Shown here: positions 30,601 to 45,600 of the stretch, one piece after another | Layout: every line of letters begins with the position of its first letter | How positions within the stretch are numbered: the stretch's first letter is position 1 | NCBI GenBank assembly: GCA_018697195.1 | Contig: JAGMWU010000044.1 | Location: 341,408-405,407, forward strand | Reading direction: 5' to 3' | Length of the DNA: 64,000 nucleotides | Origin: Certhia americana | Taxonomy: Eukaryota; Chordata; Aves; Passeriformes; Certhiidae | Position numbers and translations under genes: made by a program | The notes under the pieces: generated by a model | Told to the model about the DNA's origin: nothing | The model's database searches: none | The model's input: the letters and a program-made list of their open reading frames with translations, nothing else

Positions 30601-33600
30601 TGTAGGATATTTATGGCTTTTTTTATAGGCAGCTCTGCCATCCACGTGCTGGCTGCTGCTGCTAGAAAATGGATTTGATTCTGTCCCTGCAAGTTCTGCT
30701 TTGCTGCACCCTTTAAATTGATCCTCCTGCTGTAGTAAAACTTAATACTCCAGAGGTTTTCCCCAGAAAAAAAAAAAAAAAGGCATCAGAGCACAGCTTC
30801 AAAAATCAGATTAAAAAAGGATTAGTGTGACATTTTATAACTCCAAATGACTTCCAGTCTGGATTTGAAAAGCCCTGATTGTTTCCAGGGGGACAGGCAG
30901 TGACATCAGCCATGAAATATTCTGGCAGATTTGTTTCCCTTTTTTCTGTACTCCTCTGGTGGGTGGGTGTGTCCTGCCTCCTTTTTTTAGTTTATTTTCT
31001 ACAATCGTGGAATGGTTTGGGTTGGAAAGGATTTTAAAATTATCTCATTCCACCCCTGCCATGGCAGGGACACCTCCCACTGTCCCAGGCTGCTCCAAGT
31101 CCAGCCTGGCCTGGGACACTGCCAGGGATCCAGGGGCAGCCACACTCCTTCATTTCTCTGAATTTCAATGAAAATATATAAAACATAAAGAACATCATTA
31201 AATTTAATAAAATGGAAGAAATGAACAAAAAGAAGGGCTCTATTTAATAGCAATAAATGAATCTGCAGAGAGTCCAAGGGCTTTGAAATAACACAAAAGG
31301 ACAAACAGAAAAGAACCAGCCAAAGAGGAGAACTAGGAAGGATTTCTTTTTCCTCTTGCATTTAATTTCAACTTTTAAGCATCTGCTTCAGCTGTGAGGA
31401 GTGATTTTCTGCCAGGTGAGAAAATAACTTTTTTAGACAGAAGGGTTTCTTTATCTGCACTGACTTCCACTAAATTCACATGACTTGCTCGAGTTCTCCA
31501 TATCCTGTACAACTTTGAAAAAGCTCCTTCAATTTGAATATAATTTCAGTGGAATTTCAGTTTTAGTGGAATTTCAATTTTTAATGTCGTTTTATGACCA
31601 ACCTTGCTGTTGGTTCTGGCAGACCTGAAAAGCAGAAGGTTAAATTTAAAGTTGGTAAATACAAGTTTGATCAACTCCCCCCCAAAAAAAGTTTATTAAG
31701 AAGGGAAATTTCAGGTAGGTCCCAGAGGAAATTGTGGTGCATTGACAGCTGTGATCCCTGAATTGGAAAGTGATTTTATTTTTTTTATATATCCTGCCAG
31801 GTCCATTTGGAGCTGGACAGCAATTCCATGGATGTGCAAACTGAAGAGGATTTTAATTTGCTGAAGATGAGCAATTCCCAGAGATATGAAGTTCTCAAGG
31901 AGATCCTGACGTGCCTTGGGCTGAGCTGTGAATCGAGTGAAATTCCTGTGCTAACACCCATTTATCTGCTCTCTCCAGATGAGGTAAGCTGGGATTTACC
32001 CTGCCAGGCAAATTCAGTGGTCTCTTAAACCCTGGTGTTTTTGTTTGGAGAGTTTGCAACAGATATTCCAGGTAAGCAAAAAGTTGAATTTTTAATCCGT
32101 CGCTGTTTTTTGTTCCCTGCTAAAAACAGTTCTGAATTTCACCACGGGGAAATTGTGCAGGGTTAATTTTACTGTATTTCTGTATTTGTTATATTTCTGT
32201 TACAGAACTTTTTAATGCTGTTCCTTAAGGCTGTAGTGAGCTACAGAAAGAACTGCTTTAAAAAACAGGATTTATTTTTCTTTTCAATCAAGACAAAAGA
32301 TTCTTCACAGGCTGGCACCCAAAGAGGAAATGGAAATTGTGAAGAGCAGAGTGGAGTGAATAGGGAAGAGTCTAGGACTCCACAGGGAAAAACCTTGATT
32401 CCTGGGGGATGTTGTGTTATTTCCTGGGAATATTTGGAATTCAAATGGCAGCTCTCAGTGCTGCCCTCCTCCCTTTGCTCTGCAGAATTATGAGGGATAC
32501 ATAAAACAGTGATTTTCCCTTGTTTGTCTTTAAAACATAACTTCAGAATCAAGTGTGGATTGATTCTTTATGTGTGGCAATGTGGGAACAAAATTAAAAC
32601 CCATTTAACCTTTTTGACTTCTATTAAATGTGCACCAGGCACAAGCCTTGTTTATTGAACTCTTCTATTTTTGTTTCTATCCAATACCTTTGGACTTTTC
32701 AAACATGTCATAAATTAAAATTCAGCTAATTTCTATCCAAACTTGCCATCTAGTGGCATGTTCCAGGGTTGCAGACCATCAAGTAAAGATATTTTTAACT
32801 GTGTATTCTTGAGTTCAAGTTTATAACACAATTAGTTTTTAAAATTTTACTCCTAAATTCTAGTAATAAATTACTTGATTCTTAAATTGTATTAATTTTA
32901 ATATGATTTCATGTGACTTTAATTGTTTTATTCACATATTTTAATGGTAGTTTTGCTGTGTAGTCACTGTTTTAATATCTTTCCCTTTAGCCATGATATA
33001 ATTCCAGAATCTTGTGTAAAAGGAAATTGCAGCTTGTGTGTAACAACTACAGCTCCTAATGAAGAGAGAATACATCAAAATAAATAATGTATGGGTTAGA
33101 GCTTAGCTTGCTCACAAATTATTGCTTTTTCTCCATCCTAGGCCTCCTTGCTTTCCCAGAAAGCCAGGAGATACCAAAAATCTGAATTATTTGAGAAAAT
33201 CATTAATTGTATTGCCAGCAAGTGATTTAGAGATGATTTTCTTAGATTTCTTTGTAATAAAAATGCCACAGTGAGTCCATCAAGACCCAAAAATAATGAG
33301 AAATATTTTTACTATTCCTGAGGCTTGGCAGCTCAGGAATGATTCCTCACCCCCAAATTCGAGTTCCCATCGTGTTTACAAACTGCTGGGTCCTCTCACC
33401 TGCTCAGATTTTTCTAATTAATTTTAGGAACCCCAAGCTCCTCTTTGCTTAGGAGGAAGAAATAATAATTGGGTTTGCTCTGCATTTTCTATTTCATTAA
33501 GAAAAAAAACCTAAAGCTGAGGGTTTTTTTGGGGGTAATTTTAAAATGCTTTCAATTTTAAGTGCGGGTTTGGGGAGTTTTTCAATTTTCAGCAGAGCTG

Positions 33601-36600
33601 TCCCCTGTTCTGTGGGATTTCCTTGGTGCCTCTCCTTTCTTTTATCACTTCAGAACTTTCACCAGACCTGTTCTCTGCTACATTTTGAGCGTCTAATAAA
33701 ATTCTAAACTTTATTCTGTGACCAGAAAGCTTCTCCTGACTTTTCCTTTGCTTAAATTCCTGGACAATCTGTGTTTTTCTGCATCATTTTTTGAGATGCT
33801 GTTAATAATCCCACCAAACCTATGCTGCTGATTGAGATAAATGTGATTATTAGGAATTTAAGATGTTCCTCTCCACCCTGAGTCCTGGTTGATGCCTTTT
33901 GCAGTGGAATTTGAAGCTGTTCTTGAGGGATGGGTTGGAAATTTCTGTTTTCCTCCTTAGGATTCTCATTTTGAAGTTTTAATTTCCAGTTCATGGACAT
34001 TAAAAGCGCTTGCTGCATGGATTAAAAAAAGCCATCAAAACATGAGCAGAAAAGGAATTACTGTATTTTAAATTCAAATGAAAGCTCTGCTGTCTGAAGA
34101 GTGGATGGTCATGTCCATCTTTAGGAATTTCAGATCTTAGCAGGGAGAATTCTGCTTCAACAACAACAAAGCATTTGAACGAAGAACAATTGAAATAGTG
34201 GTTAAAAGCTTAATTAAATCTACACAGCTTGATGCTAAATGTAATTTTAGAGGCCAGAATTGCTACCAAAACCCAGCAGCTATGTCTTTTCTCCTTTTCT
34301 TGCTGGGCTGCAGAGCAGTTGAGCAAATGGAGAGGGAAATTCTGTGTCCCTGTGGGGAGGGGGCCCTCGAGTGTCCCAACCTCTGCTCTTGTCGTCTGGC
34401 ACCCACATGTTCAGAGATCAAGCACAGAGATCTGATTTTTTCTGCAGCTTTGCCCTTAAACTCTCAAATATTTGCTCTTTCAGCCATCTCCAAGGATAAT
34501 TTTCCAGACATAAATGCCCAGGATTGTGTTTTATTGCCGGGAGTTTCAGCGTAGGTTTCAAACCAAGGATTTACTCCCTGAAGAATGAGATTTGTCCCAG
34601 TGGTGATTATTCCCATTAGGAATTGTTCCACCCACACATTTGCTCATCTTAAAGTAAGATGTAAAAAAAAAGGAGTAAAAGGAGTAAAGGAGTAAAAACT
34701 CCTCAGGCTCAAAACGTTTTTGTGTATTTGAGTAACTCAGTAGCTGGGGCAGAATCAGCTCAGTCAGAGGAGATTTCCGTGTCTTGGTTCTGGGGTGGCA
34801 TCGCCTGCTTTTGAATTCCAGGTCTATTATGTCAGCCAAGAAAATGTGGAGTTACTTTATCCTGAATAAATCTGCCTTTGAGGATGGGAAATTTGAACTC
34901 TCAGCTAACACTATAATGAACCCTGATTTCAGGGTACATTTTGAGACAATCGTTTCTGAAATATTTCCATGCATATTCATGGGTGTTGTAGGATTTGAGG
35001 TTCAACTTCAGCAGTTGTTTAAAATTTCCAGTGCTAAAATCAGGGGTAGTTACACTGAAACTCCTGAGTTTTTGTTGCTGTCCATGTTTTTGGTTTACAA
35101 GTGAACCAAAAATGTATGATCTACGAAAAGGGAGATTTTTTTGTTTTCTCCTCAAAGCATCGTTCCTGCCTTCCAGACAGTAGAACAAAAAAACTCTTTG
35201 GAATTATTTATTCCAGAAAGGAAATTTGCTCTTTTCTCTGGCTCAGAAGTAACATAAGAGCTGAGAAAAATAATAAATGAACAACAAACTGTGAGAGACT
35301 TGAATAAATCACTGATAAATCATCTGTGTCTAATATTTTTTACTTTTTTTATGTATTATGTGTATTATTTGAAATGAGCAAAAACCTTCGTACTTGAAAG
35401 CTTTTCCCAGTTTGCTTCTTGGCGAGAAATGAAAATATCCTGCAAGGAAAAAGAAATCTTAGCTGAAGCAATGTAAAAGCATCTGTAACAATAAAAATGT
35501 GTATTTGCTGAAGCACCTTACTGGTTTTGGGGAATTGATTTAATGTATCTGTAAAACTTCACCTCAGGACTGATAGCTGGGCTATCAATTAAAAATATTT
35601 GTAATTTAACTCCATGGATTTAGGCCTCTTTTCTATAATAAATTCAAAGGCTTTGAGTTGTCTGTGTGTGCAGGGAGGGTAGATTTGCATTTGCTGGTTT
35701 TGTGTTCTTCCCTCTCCCCTCCTCAAGTCCACTTTTGTTTCTTTATGACAAAAAATTGCAAACCCAGAAGGGGCACACAAATCATAAAGCAAGCTTTTTT
35801 CAGTGTGGGCATTCATGGGAAGTGTCAGTGTCTGGATTCTAATAATAATTCCTGCTGTTTGCTGGTGTTGGAGTGTGGTTCTGAAGGGAATTGTTCCCCA
35901 AAAATCTGGTTTTTGACAGTCTGTGCGTCATTTTTTCCCTCGTTTTGCTTCATTAGCACTCAGAATAATGAAATCATGTAGGGATTGTGTCCAAATTCAG
36001 CAGTTCAGAGCTGGTGTGGTCTGTGTTTTGTATCTCTAATACTTCCTCTTGTACCCAAGTGAACATTTGTAACACTTGCCACATAATCACATGGTGGAAT
36101 AAATTCTGTGTATTTTAACACTTCTTTCTTCTTTCTCCTCAGTATACTCTGCACACTTTCATTAGTGTAGTTTCCTCATAGAACTGTTAGTTCTCGAGTT
36201 AAATTTGTAAACTTTTGGGTTCCAGCTATCTGGTAGAGGTGAAAGCTTAAAAGAAGCCGAGTTTGTGGAGCAGATTTTGCAGAGCAGATTTTGCAACAAT
36301 CCAGGGCAGGATGCTTTCCAGAGGTGATTCTGTGCCAAGGCAGCCCTGGCAGAGAAGAGTCCCAGAATCCCCAAGGTGGGAATAGTCCCTCAGGATCCTC
36401 CAGTGCCACCCCAGCCCCAGCAGCACCAGCCCAAACCCTGTCCCCAAGGGCCACAGCCAGACTGCTCTGGGACAATTCCAGGCACTCCAAAGCTCCCTGG
36501 GCAGCTCAGCCCAAGGCCTGACCACTCTGACAGGGAAATTTTCTTTCCCAATTTCCACCCTGAGCCTGCCCTGGTGCCATTTGAGGCCGTTCCCTCTGCT

Positions 36601-39600
36601 CCTGTCCCTGTTGCTGGCAGCACAGCCCGACCCCCCCTCACTGCCCCTCCTGCCAGGGACTTGTGCAGAGCCACAAGGGCCCCCCTGAGCCTCCTTTGCT
36701 CCAGCCTCAGCCCCTTTCCCAGCTCCCTCAGCCCCTCCTGGGGATACAGACCCTTCCCAGCTCCATTCCCTGCCCTGGACATGCTCCAGCCCCTCCAGGT
36801 CCTGTTTGACATTGTCCTTTTCATGGCTCCCTTCTGATGCAAAGAGCTTGCTTGGATCACTGAGGGATATTAAATTAACACCTTGCCTTGAAAATCGTTT
36901 TGTTCTGAAATAAAAAAAAAAACCTCTTTTACCTGTGTCCAGAGAAGGAGAATGATGCTGGGAAGGGTCTGGAAAACCTGTCCTGGGAGGAGCAGGGGAG
37001 GGAGCTGGGAAAGGGGCTGAGGCTGGAGCAAAGGAGGCTCAGGGGGGCCCTTGTGGCTCTGCACAAGTCCCTGGCAGGAGGGGCAGTGAGGGGGGGTCGG
37101 GCTGTGCTGCCAGGAACAGGGACAGGAGCAGAGGGAACGGCCTCAGGCTGGGCCAGGGCAGGCTCAGGGTGGAGACTGGGAAAGAAAATTTGCCTGTCAG
37201 AGTGGTCAGGCCTTGGGCTGAGCTGCCCAGGGAGCTTTGGAGTGCCTGGAATTGTCCCAGAGCAGTCTGGCTGTGGCCCTTGGGGACAGGGTTTGGGCTG
37301 GTGCTGCTGGGGCTGGGGTGGCACTGGAGGATCCTGAGGGGCTCTTCCAGCCCTGATGATTCCATGACACCAAGAACAGCAATATTGACTGTAGGTTGAA
37401 GGCACAGAGCTGAAGATGGTGAGAATTACTGCAGTTAAACCATGAGACGAAGGCACAGGAAACTTTCTTCGAAAAGTTTTCCTGGCTCTGTTCAGAGGCA
37501 ACTTTTTAAACCGACCGTATAGTATGACATGGCTGTGAAACTACAAAAGGCTTTTTACTGATTTGTGAGACAAAAATTCAAGTGGTCAATTGAGAGATTG
37601 TTTATCCTGGTGGAAAACAAGATTTGACAAATGACTTTATTCTTGGTGCCTCCTGTAAATATTAAGGTGAAGGAGGGCAGGGCTGGGTGGGATTTTGGGA
37701 CAGGAATTGTTCCCTGTGAGGGTGGTCAGGCCCTGGCACAGGGTGCCCAGAGCAGCTGTGGCTGTCCCTGGATCCCTGGCAGTGTCCCAGACCAGGTTGG
37801 ACATTGGGGCTGGAGCAGCCTGGGACAGTGGGAGGGGTCCCTGTCCATGGCAGGGGTGGAATGAAATGAGCTTTAAGGTTCTTCCCAACCCAAACCATTC
37901 CACAATTCTCTAATTATTAGAAAGTTGGATTCAGCCTCTCTCCTGGAGCTGTTTTTTAAGGGAATCTGGGATGCTACAGGTGCATTCACCAGTACTGACC
38001 AGTGTCCCTGCCCAGCTGAGCCACATTCCTGCTGCCATTCCATTAAAATCACCAGGAATCTGTTGCTCCCATAGCTGGATGCAGTTGAGGCTTTCCCTAC
38101 AGCTCCTGTAGTGAGGGGAAGGTGTTTGCCAGCAGGGGACACTTCTGAGCTGGATTTCAGGGGGAAAAACAGGGAAGGAGGGGGTGGAAAGCATTTTATG
38201 CACAGTGTGTTGTATATAGATTTGCATGAAAATACCTTTGCATGTTTACAGCAACTGCCCTGTATAATATTTCCTCAGTTTTAAACCAGCCTTTGAAATT
38301 CCACAGGAATTGATGGCATGTAGTGTCAGAATACAGTAAAATATTTCCAATTAAGAAATCTTGATGGGAGATGAAGGGAACTCCAAATGTGGAGCCAAGT
38401 AATTCCAGGTGGTGGTTAAAGATAGCTTTTCCTAGTTTGCTGTTTATCTTCAGGGAATATTTCCCATGTACTTAGGGGAGAGGGAAAGGGAGATTTGGCA
38501 AACATTGCCTTTATTTTACACTTCTTTACTTCAAATTTTGTTTTCCTTCTGCAGGCTGGCAGCAAACATGCTGTTCCTGTTAAACAAGAACGAAGCACAT
38601 TTGCAGGCACATAATGAACAGCATTTTTACTTTGCATTATGGTTTGTAAACAACTTTTGGGCCATGTATTGGTTCAATAAATACTTTTGAGGATCGTTTG
38701 GAAAATGCAGGAAGCTTTGAGGAGTGAAAGAAAATACTTTATTTGTAGCAATCTCCATAAAAAGGGTCTTTATGCTGCTGTGAGAACTAAAAGTTAATGC
38801 CTTTTGTACCGAGTAGCATTTAATCTTTCTGTGGAGCTAACTCTGATGTGAAATTATGATGTGCTGGCATCTGACCAAAGTGCCACTCATGGAATTGGAT
38901 TCTCTCATGTTTCAAGGCTGGCTTCCAGTCAGTGTGCATGATACTTCACAACCACTTTCTTCACCAGGCATGTTCCTTCTGTACTGGAGAGAATGGAAAA
39001 TGTCATTATCCCCCCAGAATGGCTTATGTAATATATATTTAAAACATTTGTGATCTCGGTCTGCTGCTGACTTCTCACTCTTGAGATGACAGAGAGCAGC
39101 ACCAGGCCTGAGCATTTCTTGAATACAGGTTGCTCAGCAGAGTGGTGAGGTTGCCTGTTCTTAGTTTCAGTATTATCTTGGAGTTTGTGGTGGGGATGTA
39201 AATTTAAAAAGCCAAACCCTCGGTGGCAGATAGATCCAAGTTCAGGTGTCACATTCTGCCTTGGTGTGAGGGCTGCAGTTAAAGTGACTGGATTTTGTTG
39301 GTTTGATTTTGTTGTTGATTTTTTTTGTGTGTGTGGATTTTGTTTCAGCCCTCCTGGTAAAGCCTCTGGAGTCAGGGCTGCCCTGGAGCAGATGGGGGAT
39401 TTTGGAGGGCAGGAATCCCTGCCTTGTGACAAACGCTGCGGGTCCGCGGCCATTTGGCACGGCTCTGACCTCACTAGGAAAGATCTGACAAAAGTGGAGG
39501 ATTTCCAAACAGAAAAACCTCCCTCAAGATTCCCTGACTGTCCATGGGGCCTGCAGCTAATTTATGGAAGTGAGATGGGAAAATGAGAGCAGGCTTGGCA

Positions 39601-42600
39601 TCAGCTGGAGCCTGGCGAGGTCCTCTCGAGTTACCCTTGCTCAGAAATGACCCCTCCTTCCCACAATGGGAAATTGTGGAGCTTGACAGTTCCATCAGGG
39701 CTCCTTTTGTAGTTTCACTTCTAAGCAAATTATGACCAGAATATATATGTAATCAACATATATTTTAATTGAAAGGACGAGTTAAATAAATATATAGATA
39801 AATAAATGTATACAACCGAAAAGAAATAGAAGCGTCTTCTTCTATCGCTCTTCAGAAATGAGAAAGCTTTGTTTGCATTTGCAGCATTCAGGTCTTCTGA
39901 ATATGTCTTTTATTCCTTTGGCAATTCAGTTATGCAGTGATGTTATCAGGAAAAAAAAATGGTCCACAGCACAAAGTTTATTATTGAAGTTTATCAAGCT
40001 GGATTTATTCTGGAGAATTAAAATGGGAGTTTAATTGGATTTAATTGACACCGTGGTGTTCTCAGAGTTTGTCACTGGGCAGAGGCTCCAAAAAAACCAT
40101 TATCAGGTGTGATTTGTGCCAGCAGTCGATGGGGAAGGGGCTGCCTTAGAGATTGCTGTGTTTATCCTTTGACAGTTCATTTCCAGCAATGATTTCTGAC
40201 ATGTTGAGGAAATCACGAAATTCCAGGTGCAGGGGGAGTGGAATTTGGCATGTGCCTGTCTGGCTGACAAGATGCAGTTCTTAGAGTGAAAAGCTGATTA
40301 AAGAGCAGCTGTTGGCTGAAATCAGAAAGTCTGCTGTAGTTTCTGCTGCAAGTGTGCTGTGAAAGCTCCTTTTTTTGGGGTTCCCAACAAGCAAAACGTG
40401 TTCCACTTTAATAAACCACTGTACTCACTTGGCACTTGGGCTGCTGGTGACATGAATGACAAAGGATTTACAGGAATATTGAGGCATGGTTTTCTCAGAA
40501 GGAAAGAAAAAAAATATCAGAATACATCTTGTGCTGTCTGCTTTCATGGTACATGTATTTTTCTTCTACCAGGAAAAGTATCCTGTGTAAAGGTCCATCA
40601 GGGCAACCTGTATTTTACAATTAGATCATCCAGAGCTGTTCTTCACAGGTGATTTAATTGCAGGAATTTCAGCTGGTCACAGTTTTATCTCTGCCAGCAT
40701 TTCCTAGAGGATCCACAGCAAGCAGGAAGTTTGGTCCTGCACTTGTCTAATTCCATAATATTATATACAGCCTTGTGTATGTGTATATGTGTGTTAGTAT
40801 GTTCCAAAATATGTAATTATTTAAATCTGTCTATCATTTCATTGAATTAGTCATATTAGCCACCTCATTTTCAGAAATCATCTCCTTTCTTTACCCATTT
40901 CTTAAAAAATACCTAAGATAATAAAAGTGAGTCAAGTGCCAGAGGCCCAGAGAGAGCAGAGAAGAACTCCAGCCCTGAGAAAAGTTGGGATGAGTGTGTA
41001 AATCAGAGCATGCTCCTTGACTGATGAGGATAAGAACTCTTTTTTTTTTTTTTTGGAGAGAAAAAATGCAGGAGGAAGAGCTGGTGGATCTGGGTTGATA
41101 GCAGATGAAAAAGCAGAGGCTGTGTGGGAGGAGGAGAGAGGGGAAGGGGGCAACAGCTGAAGAGCAGAGGTAAGGAGCAAGCCTTGAACATGGAGAAAAT
41201 AACTTTATTACTGCATTTTCTAGCATTCCCTGCAGCTGCTGGTTGTTATGTACATGTCTCATAATTTTAGCTATAAAAATCGGGCTCCTTTAGACTGATG
41301 GTTTCACTAAAATGTGGGACAACATTGGATTTTTACAGCTTGTTTTATGGAGAATCACTTTCCTGCTCCAGTGTGTGTTGTTTCTCAAGTCTGTACTAAA
41401 TTGTGCTGCTGAATTTATCTAAGAAATGTTTCAAGAGCTACTTCAGAAAACGTTTCAAAATACACTTCTGAATTTGTAAAAAAACCCTGAATAAATGTAT
41501 AATTAAAATAATAGTAAAAGCCAAACCTTAGCAGGATCAGTATTTAGGAGATTTTAACACGGAAAAGAATATTTTCTTTAGTTTGAGAGTATTAATTGTA
41601 GTAAATTTATGATTTTTGCACGTGGTGAGAACTTAAATTTGGAGTTTAGATCGTTTAGAAACTGAAGTTTTTTTGAAGTGGGTTCCTAGATTGCTGAGTC
41701 TCAAAACATTTGCTGGACAAACAACCCACATGTAAATTTTTAGTCAGCTTTTCCCTTGAATATAGACTTAGAGAATCCCATGTCTTAACAACTTCAGACA
41801 GGGAAACTAAATAAAAATAAAGCTGTTTTCATTTGCTGAGAAAAAGATTATGGAGATCTATGGATATTAATGTGGATTGCTGAACCAGTCACTTGTGGCT
41901 CTTTTTTTTGTGATTGTTTTTTGATGTTACACTTGAAACAAAAAAAAAAAAAAATAATGACAATTTCTTTTGTAATTTACCACTCAACTGATGAACAGGT
42001 CACAATATAAGGAGAAAAAGTTACATTGGACTCATTATTAAAATAATGGAAAGGAAGAGCAGCATTCAGTTGGAGAAAGTTGTGTCTCATTTTCAGAGCT
42101 GTGCCTGGATGTTCCCTGCTTGTGGATTAAAGTCAAGTTTTAAGAACTGAAAAACATCTTAAGATCCTCAAAACTTTTCAAAACTATTTTGTGGGAGCAC
42201 GTCTCAGCATTTCCATGGAGTCAGTATTGATGCAAATTAATTCCAGGAGGTATTTCTGAAATTCTTTTGCAAGATAAGGAACAGTAATTGTGTTTTGATG
42301 CACGATTGTCAAGATCTAAATAAAAAATTGCATCTGGCATGTTTTGACTTTAGAACTTATTACATGAACTGAGCAATTACCCCTGCAGTTTTCTGGTCTG
42401 GAAGACATTTCTTCCTTCGAAGATGGAATTGTTGGTATTAGGACTAGAGAATGTACCACAGCTCCCTGTCAGCAACAGCAGCTGCAGAGAGAACTTTTTT
42501 CTGGTTGTTTCCCATTTTTTAACTGTGTTTTAGGTGTTGGGATCTCAGTACAATTATTTGCTGATGGAAAAGAAAGTAGAGGAGCTGAAAACAAAATTGT

Positions 42601-45600
42601 AATTCTTATTTTTTTGCTTCCTTGGAGAGAGGGGCACTTTCCCAAAGTTACCATAAGCAGTATGAGCTGCAAATTAAAATCAATATTTGTATTTCCAAGG
42701 TTTTTGTTAGAAATACCTGGAAACGTTTAAAACTTACTTGTGCCTTTGGAATATTTCTGTCATTATTTTAAATGAACATAGCTGGGAGCTTTTTGCAATC
42801 ATGGGAGGTTTTTCCTTCTACATGTTGTAGCCATGTTGATATTAATAAATTAATATTAACACCTACTGATATTAACAGATATTGATAATCACACATACTG
42901 ATGTTGAAACTGATATTAACTCATTAAAACATGTGGCAGAGGGTAAGTTTTGGATTTGGGGTTTCAGTCCAATGGTATTTCTGAATATCCAGGAAAGATA
43001 AGGGTTTGCTTTTGGTATCTCTGCAGCAGTTTTGGAGGTGGAAGTAGATTTTTCTTTAAATATTACCAAGCTTTTTTCTATCCTACACAATCTGGTTAAT
43101 TAGCAGCCCAGGATTAGCAGATTAGACATTTTTGAACTGCATTCAACTTTATTATAATTATTGCTGCCCTTATTGCTCCATAGATAAAAACTTCTTCATC
43201 TGTTCAAGGACATTTCTTCCTCCTAGAAGCATTTGATCATTTGCTGGGAGAATTTTAACTTTCACTGTCACAATCCTGATGGGTTTTTGCACTGGTTTGG
43301 CAAACTGAAAGCACATATCAAACTTAAAACTCAAAATTAAATAATAATTGTTTTGCTCACAGTCTCCTGTTTCCCCAGTAATTATGTTCAAGAAACAGAT
43401 ATAAACTGTCCTTATTTAACCAAGGATAAATTAATTACTAAATTTCATTTACTGATACAGATTTTGTCTGGTTTGGGTGCATTAGTTTGTGTGCAACTAT
43501 TTTGGAAGTGTTTTTATCTCCTTTTTTTTCGCATTTTAGTACTGATTGAAGTAATCCATGAAACTTTTTGCTTCAGGACAATTGATTTTTAGAAGTTCCC
43601 CTTCAGTTTGTGACTATTTATTATAATGATTTTCAACAAAGTTGGTTCGTATTTAATCAGTTAGAAGTTTATCTTTGGAGTGGATTTGTAGTAGAATTAA
43701 AAATTTTGGATTCCTTTGTGAAACTAATAAGAAAAATAGCCAAGGTCAGGACAGTCTTACAGAAACAAGGACTGAAACAAAAACAGTTCTGAAGTTGAGA
43801 ACCTGGACAGAATGAAGTGAAGCGGATCCTAGCCTGGATGAACACAAAATTTTAGTGTGAAAAATCATCTTTTTCAGGAGTGCAATTCCTAAAAAGCAGG
43901 GGTGAGAGATGTTTGCAGGCACTGTGGTTTGAATTTTAGTCAGTTGGAGTTCTCTTTGGGCTGTGTTCTCTGTGAAGTGTTGCCCTTTGGATTAATTCCT
44001 GCTGGCAGTGGGGGAGCACAGGTACCCGCAGGGGCAGACTCAGGGGGTTTTCCTCAGGAAAAAATCAGGAGAATCCAAAATCCTGCAGAATAAAGAGCGT
44101 GCCACTGTCAGAAATCCTCCTCCCAGCCTCTGCAGAGCAATTCTTGTGCACTACCTCAGCTTTGGCTCTGTCCTTTTCTGATTCTTTTTTCCCAAAATCC
44201 GGAATTTCAGTGCTGAGCTTTCACTTTGGACGTGGAAATCCCAACGTGGCCTTGTGGAGTAGCAGCTCAGGGTGTGTTGGACTTGAGGCAAACCCTGGGT
44301 TTGCTCCATAAAATTTGACCTTATTTTGAAAGTGTTAAACAAGTTTTATGTCCAGCTTCAAAGGAGAAATTAAATTTGAGGCTTTTCTTTGCCCTTTTCT
44401 CTCTGAAATGCTTTCAGCTCCCTACAGAAGCTCTGGAGCTCATTCTTAGATCCTTAAATCTAGGATTGGATGGATCTCCATCTTCCTGGGTTTCCTCAGA
44501 AGGAAAAACTTTACTCCTTTCGCTCTAAACAAGGTTCAGTCCCAGCAGGGGAAAGTATTAAATCTGCAAAGGCTGAAAAAGTAGAAAACAATTACAGCAG
44601 GTTAAAAAGCACGCAGCTGGGATAGCTGTAAATGGAATTTGTGTCATCCATTCTTGCAGCTGAGCGTCATGTGAATAGTGTGTTTAAGGACTGTATTCAC
44701 CATGTTTTGCAAGAAAAAATTATTAATTTTTGATAAACTGGACTTCATTGAGGCTTCTTTCAGCATGCTCTATTTGCTGTCCAAGTTTTACATTGCTGTA
44801 TATGTATACGATGTATTTTTGAAGCATGAAGCTTCTTTGATACTCTGCTAAATAAAAAGCAGAATTACTTTTAAAATTTTTTTTTTACTGTCTTTGTTTT
44901 GTTTTCTTTTTTAACTTGAAAAAAAAAAATCCCTTAATTCCCAAATTTGCCCTAAACCAGGACAAATACTAATTTTTTTTTTTAAAAAAATCTTTGATTA
45001 GCACAGAGATCTTCAATGAAAATTAATTAGTGGTAGCTTAATACTGGGTTTTGTCTTCAGAGCAGGATAACAGACCAAGCGTATTCTTTGCCACTACAGC
45101 GTATAATTCCCAAGAAATTCTTCCTTTCCAAGATGTTCCTTTGGCAATTTGTAAACCACTCTGTCAACCTGAGTGTGTTTTAGAAAGGAATATAAAATCC
45201 CTGGCCCACGTTGAACGGCAGCCGTGCTGTGATCCCCGAGCCGTGGGCCGTGTGAAAATGTGTTGTGGTTTCACCTTAATATTTCACAGACATTTCTTTA
45301 GCTCCAGAATCCCTCCGGTGTGACACGGTGGGGAGGTTTATTTTTTTTTCCCCCTCAGAAGGGGCAAAAAATGAGGTCCAGCTGAAAGCTTGTCGGAGTT
45401 TAAAGCGTGTTTACAGCGCTGAGAGGAGGATCTTTGGCTCCTGTGCTGCTGTTTCATATTCATGAACACTAAATTCATTCACATTTGATGTGTGTAACCC
45501 TGCTGAAAGGCAAAACAAACCTGCTGGAAAACCTTCAGCCAAGAATTGGGTATTATCAGTGCGAAGAAAAAATATTTTCATTGGGTTTGTTTACTTTTAA

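Noticed and set aside
36376..37501. Proline-rich frames of 150-190 aa with similar sequence on opposite strands
   Set aside because: They are the two arms of a CR1 inverted repeat.
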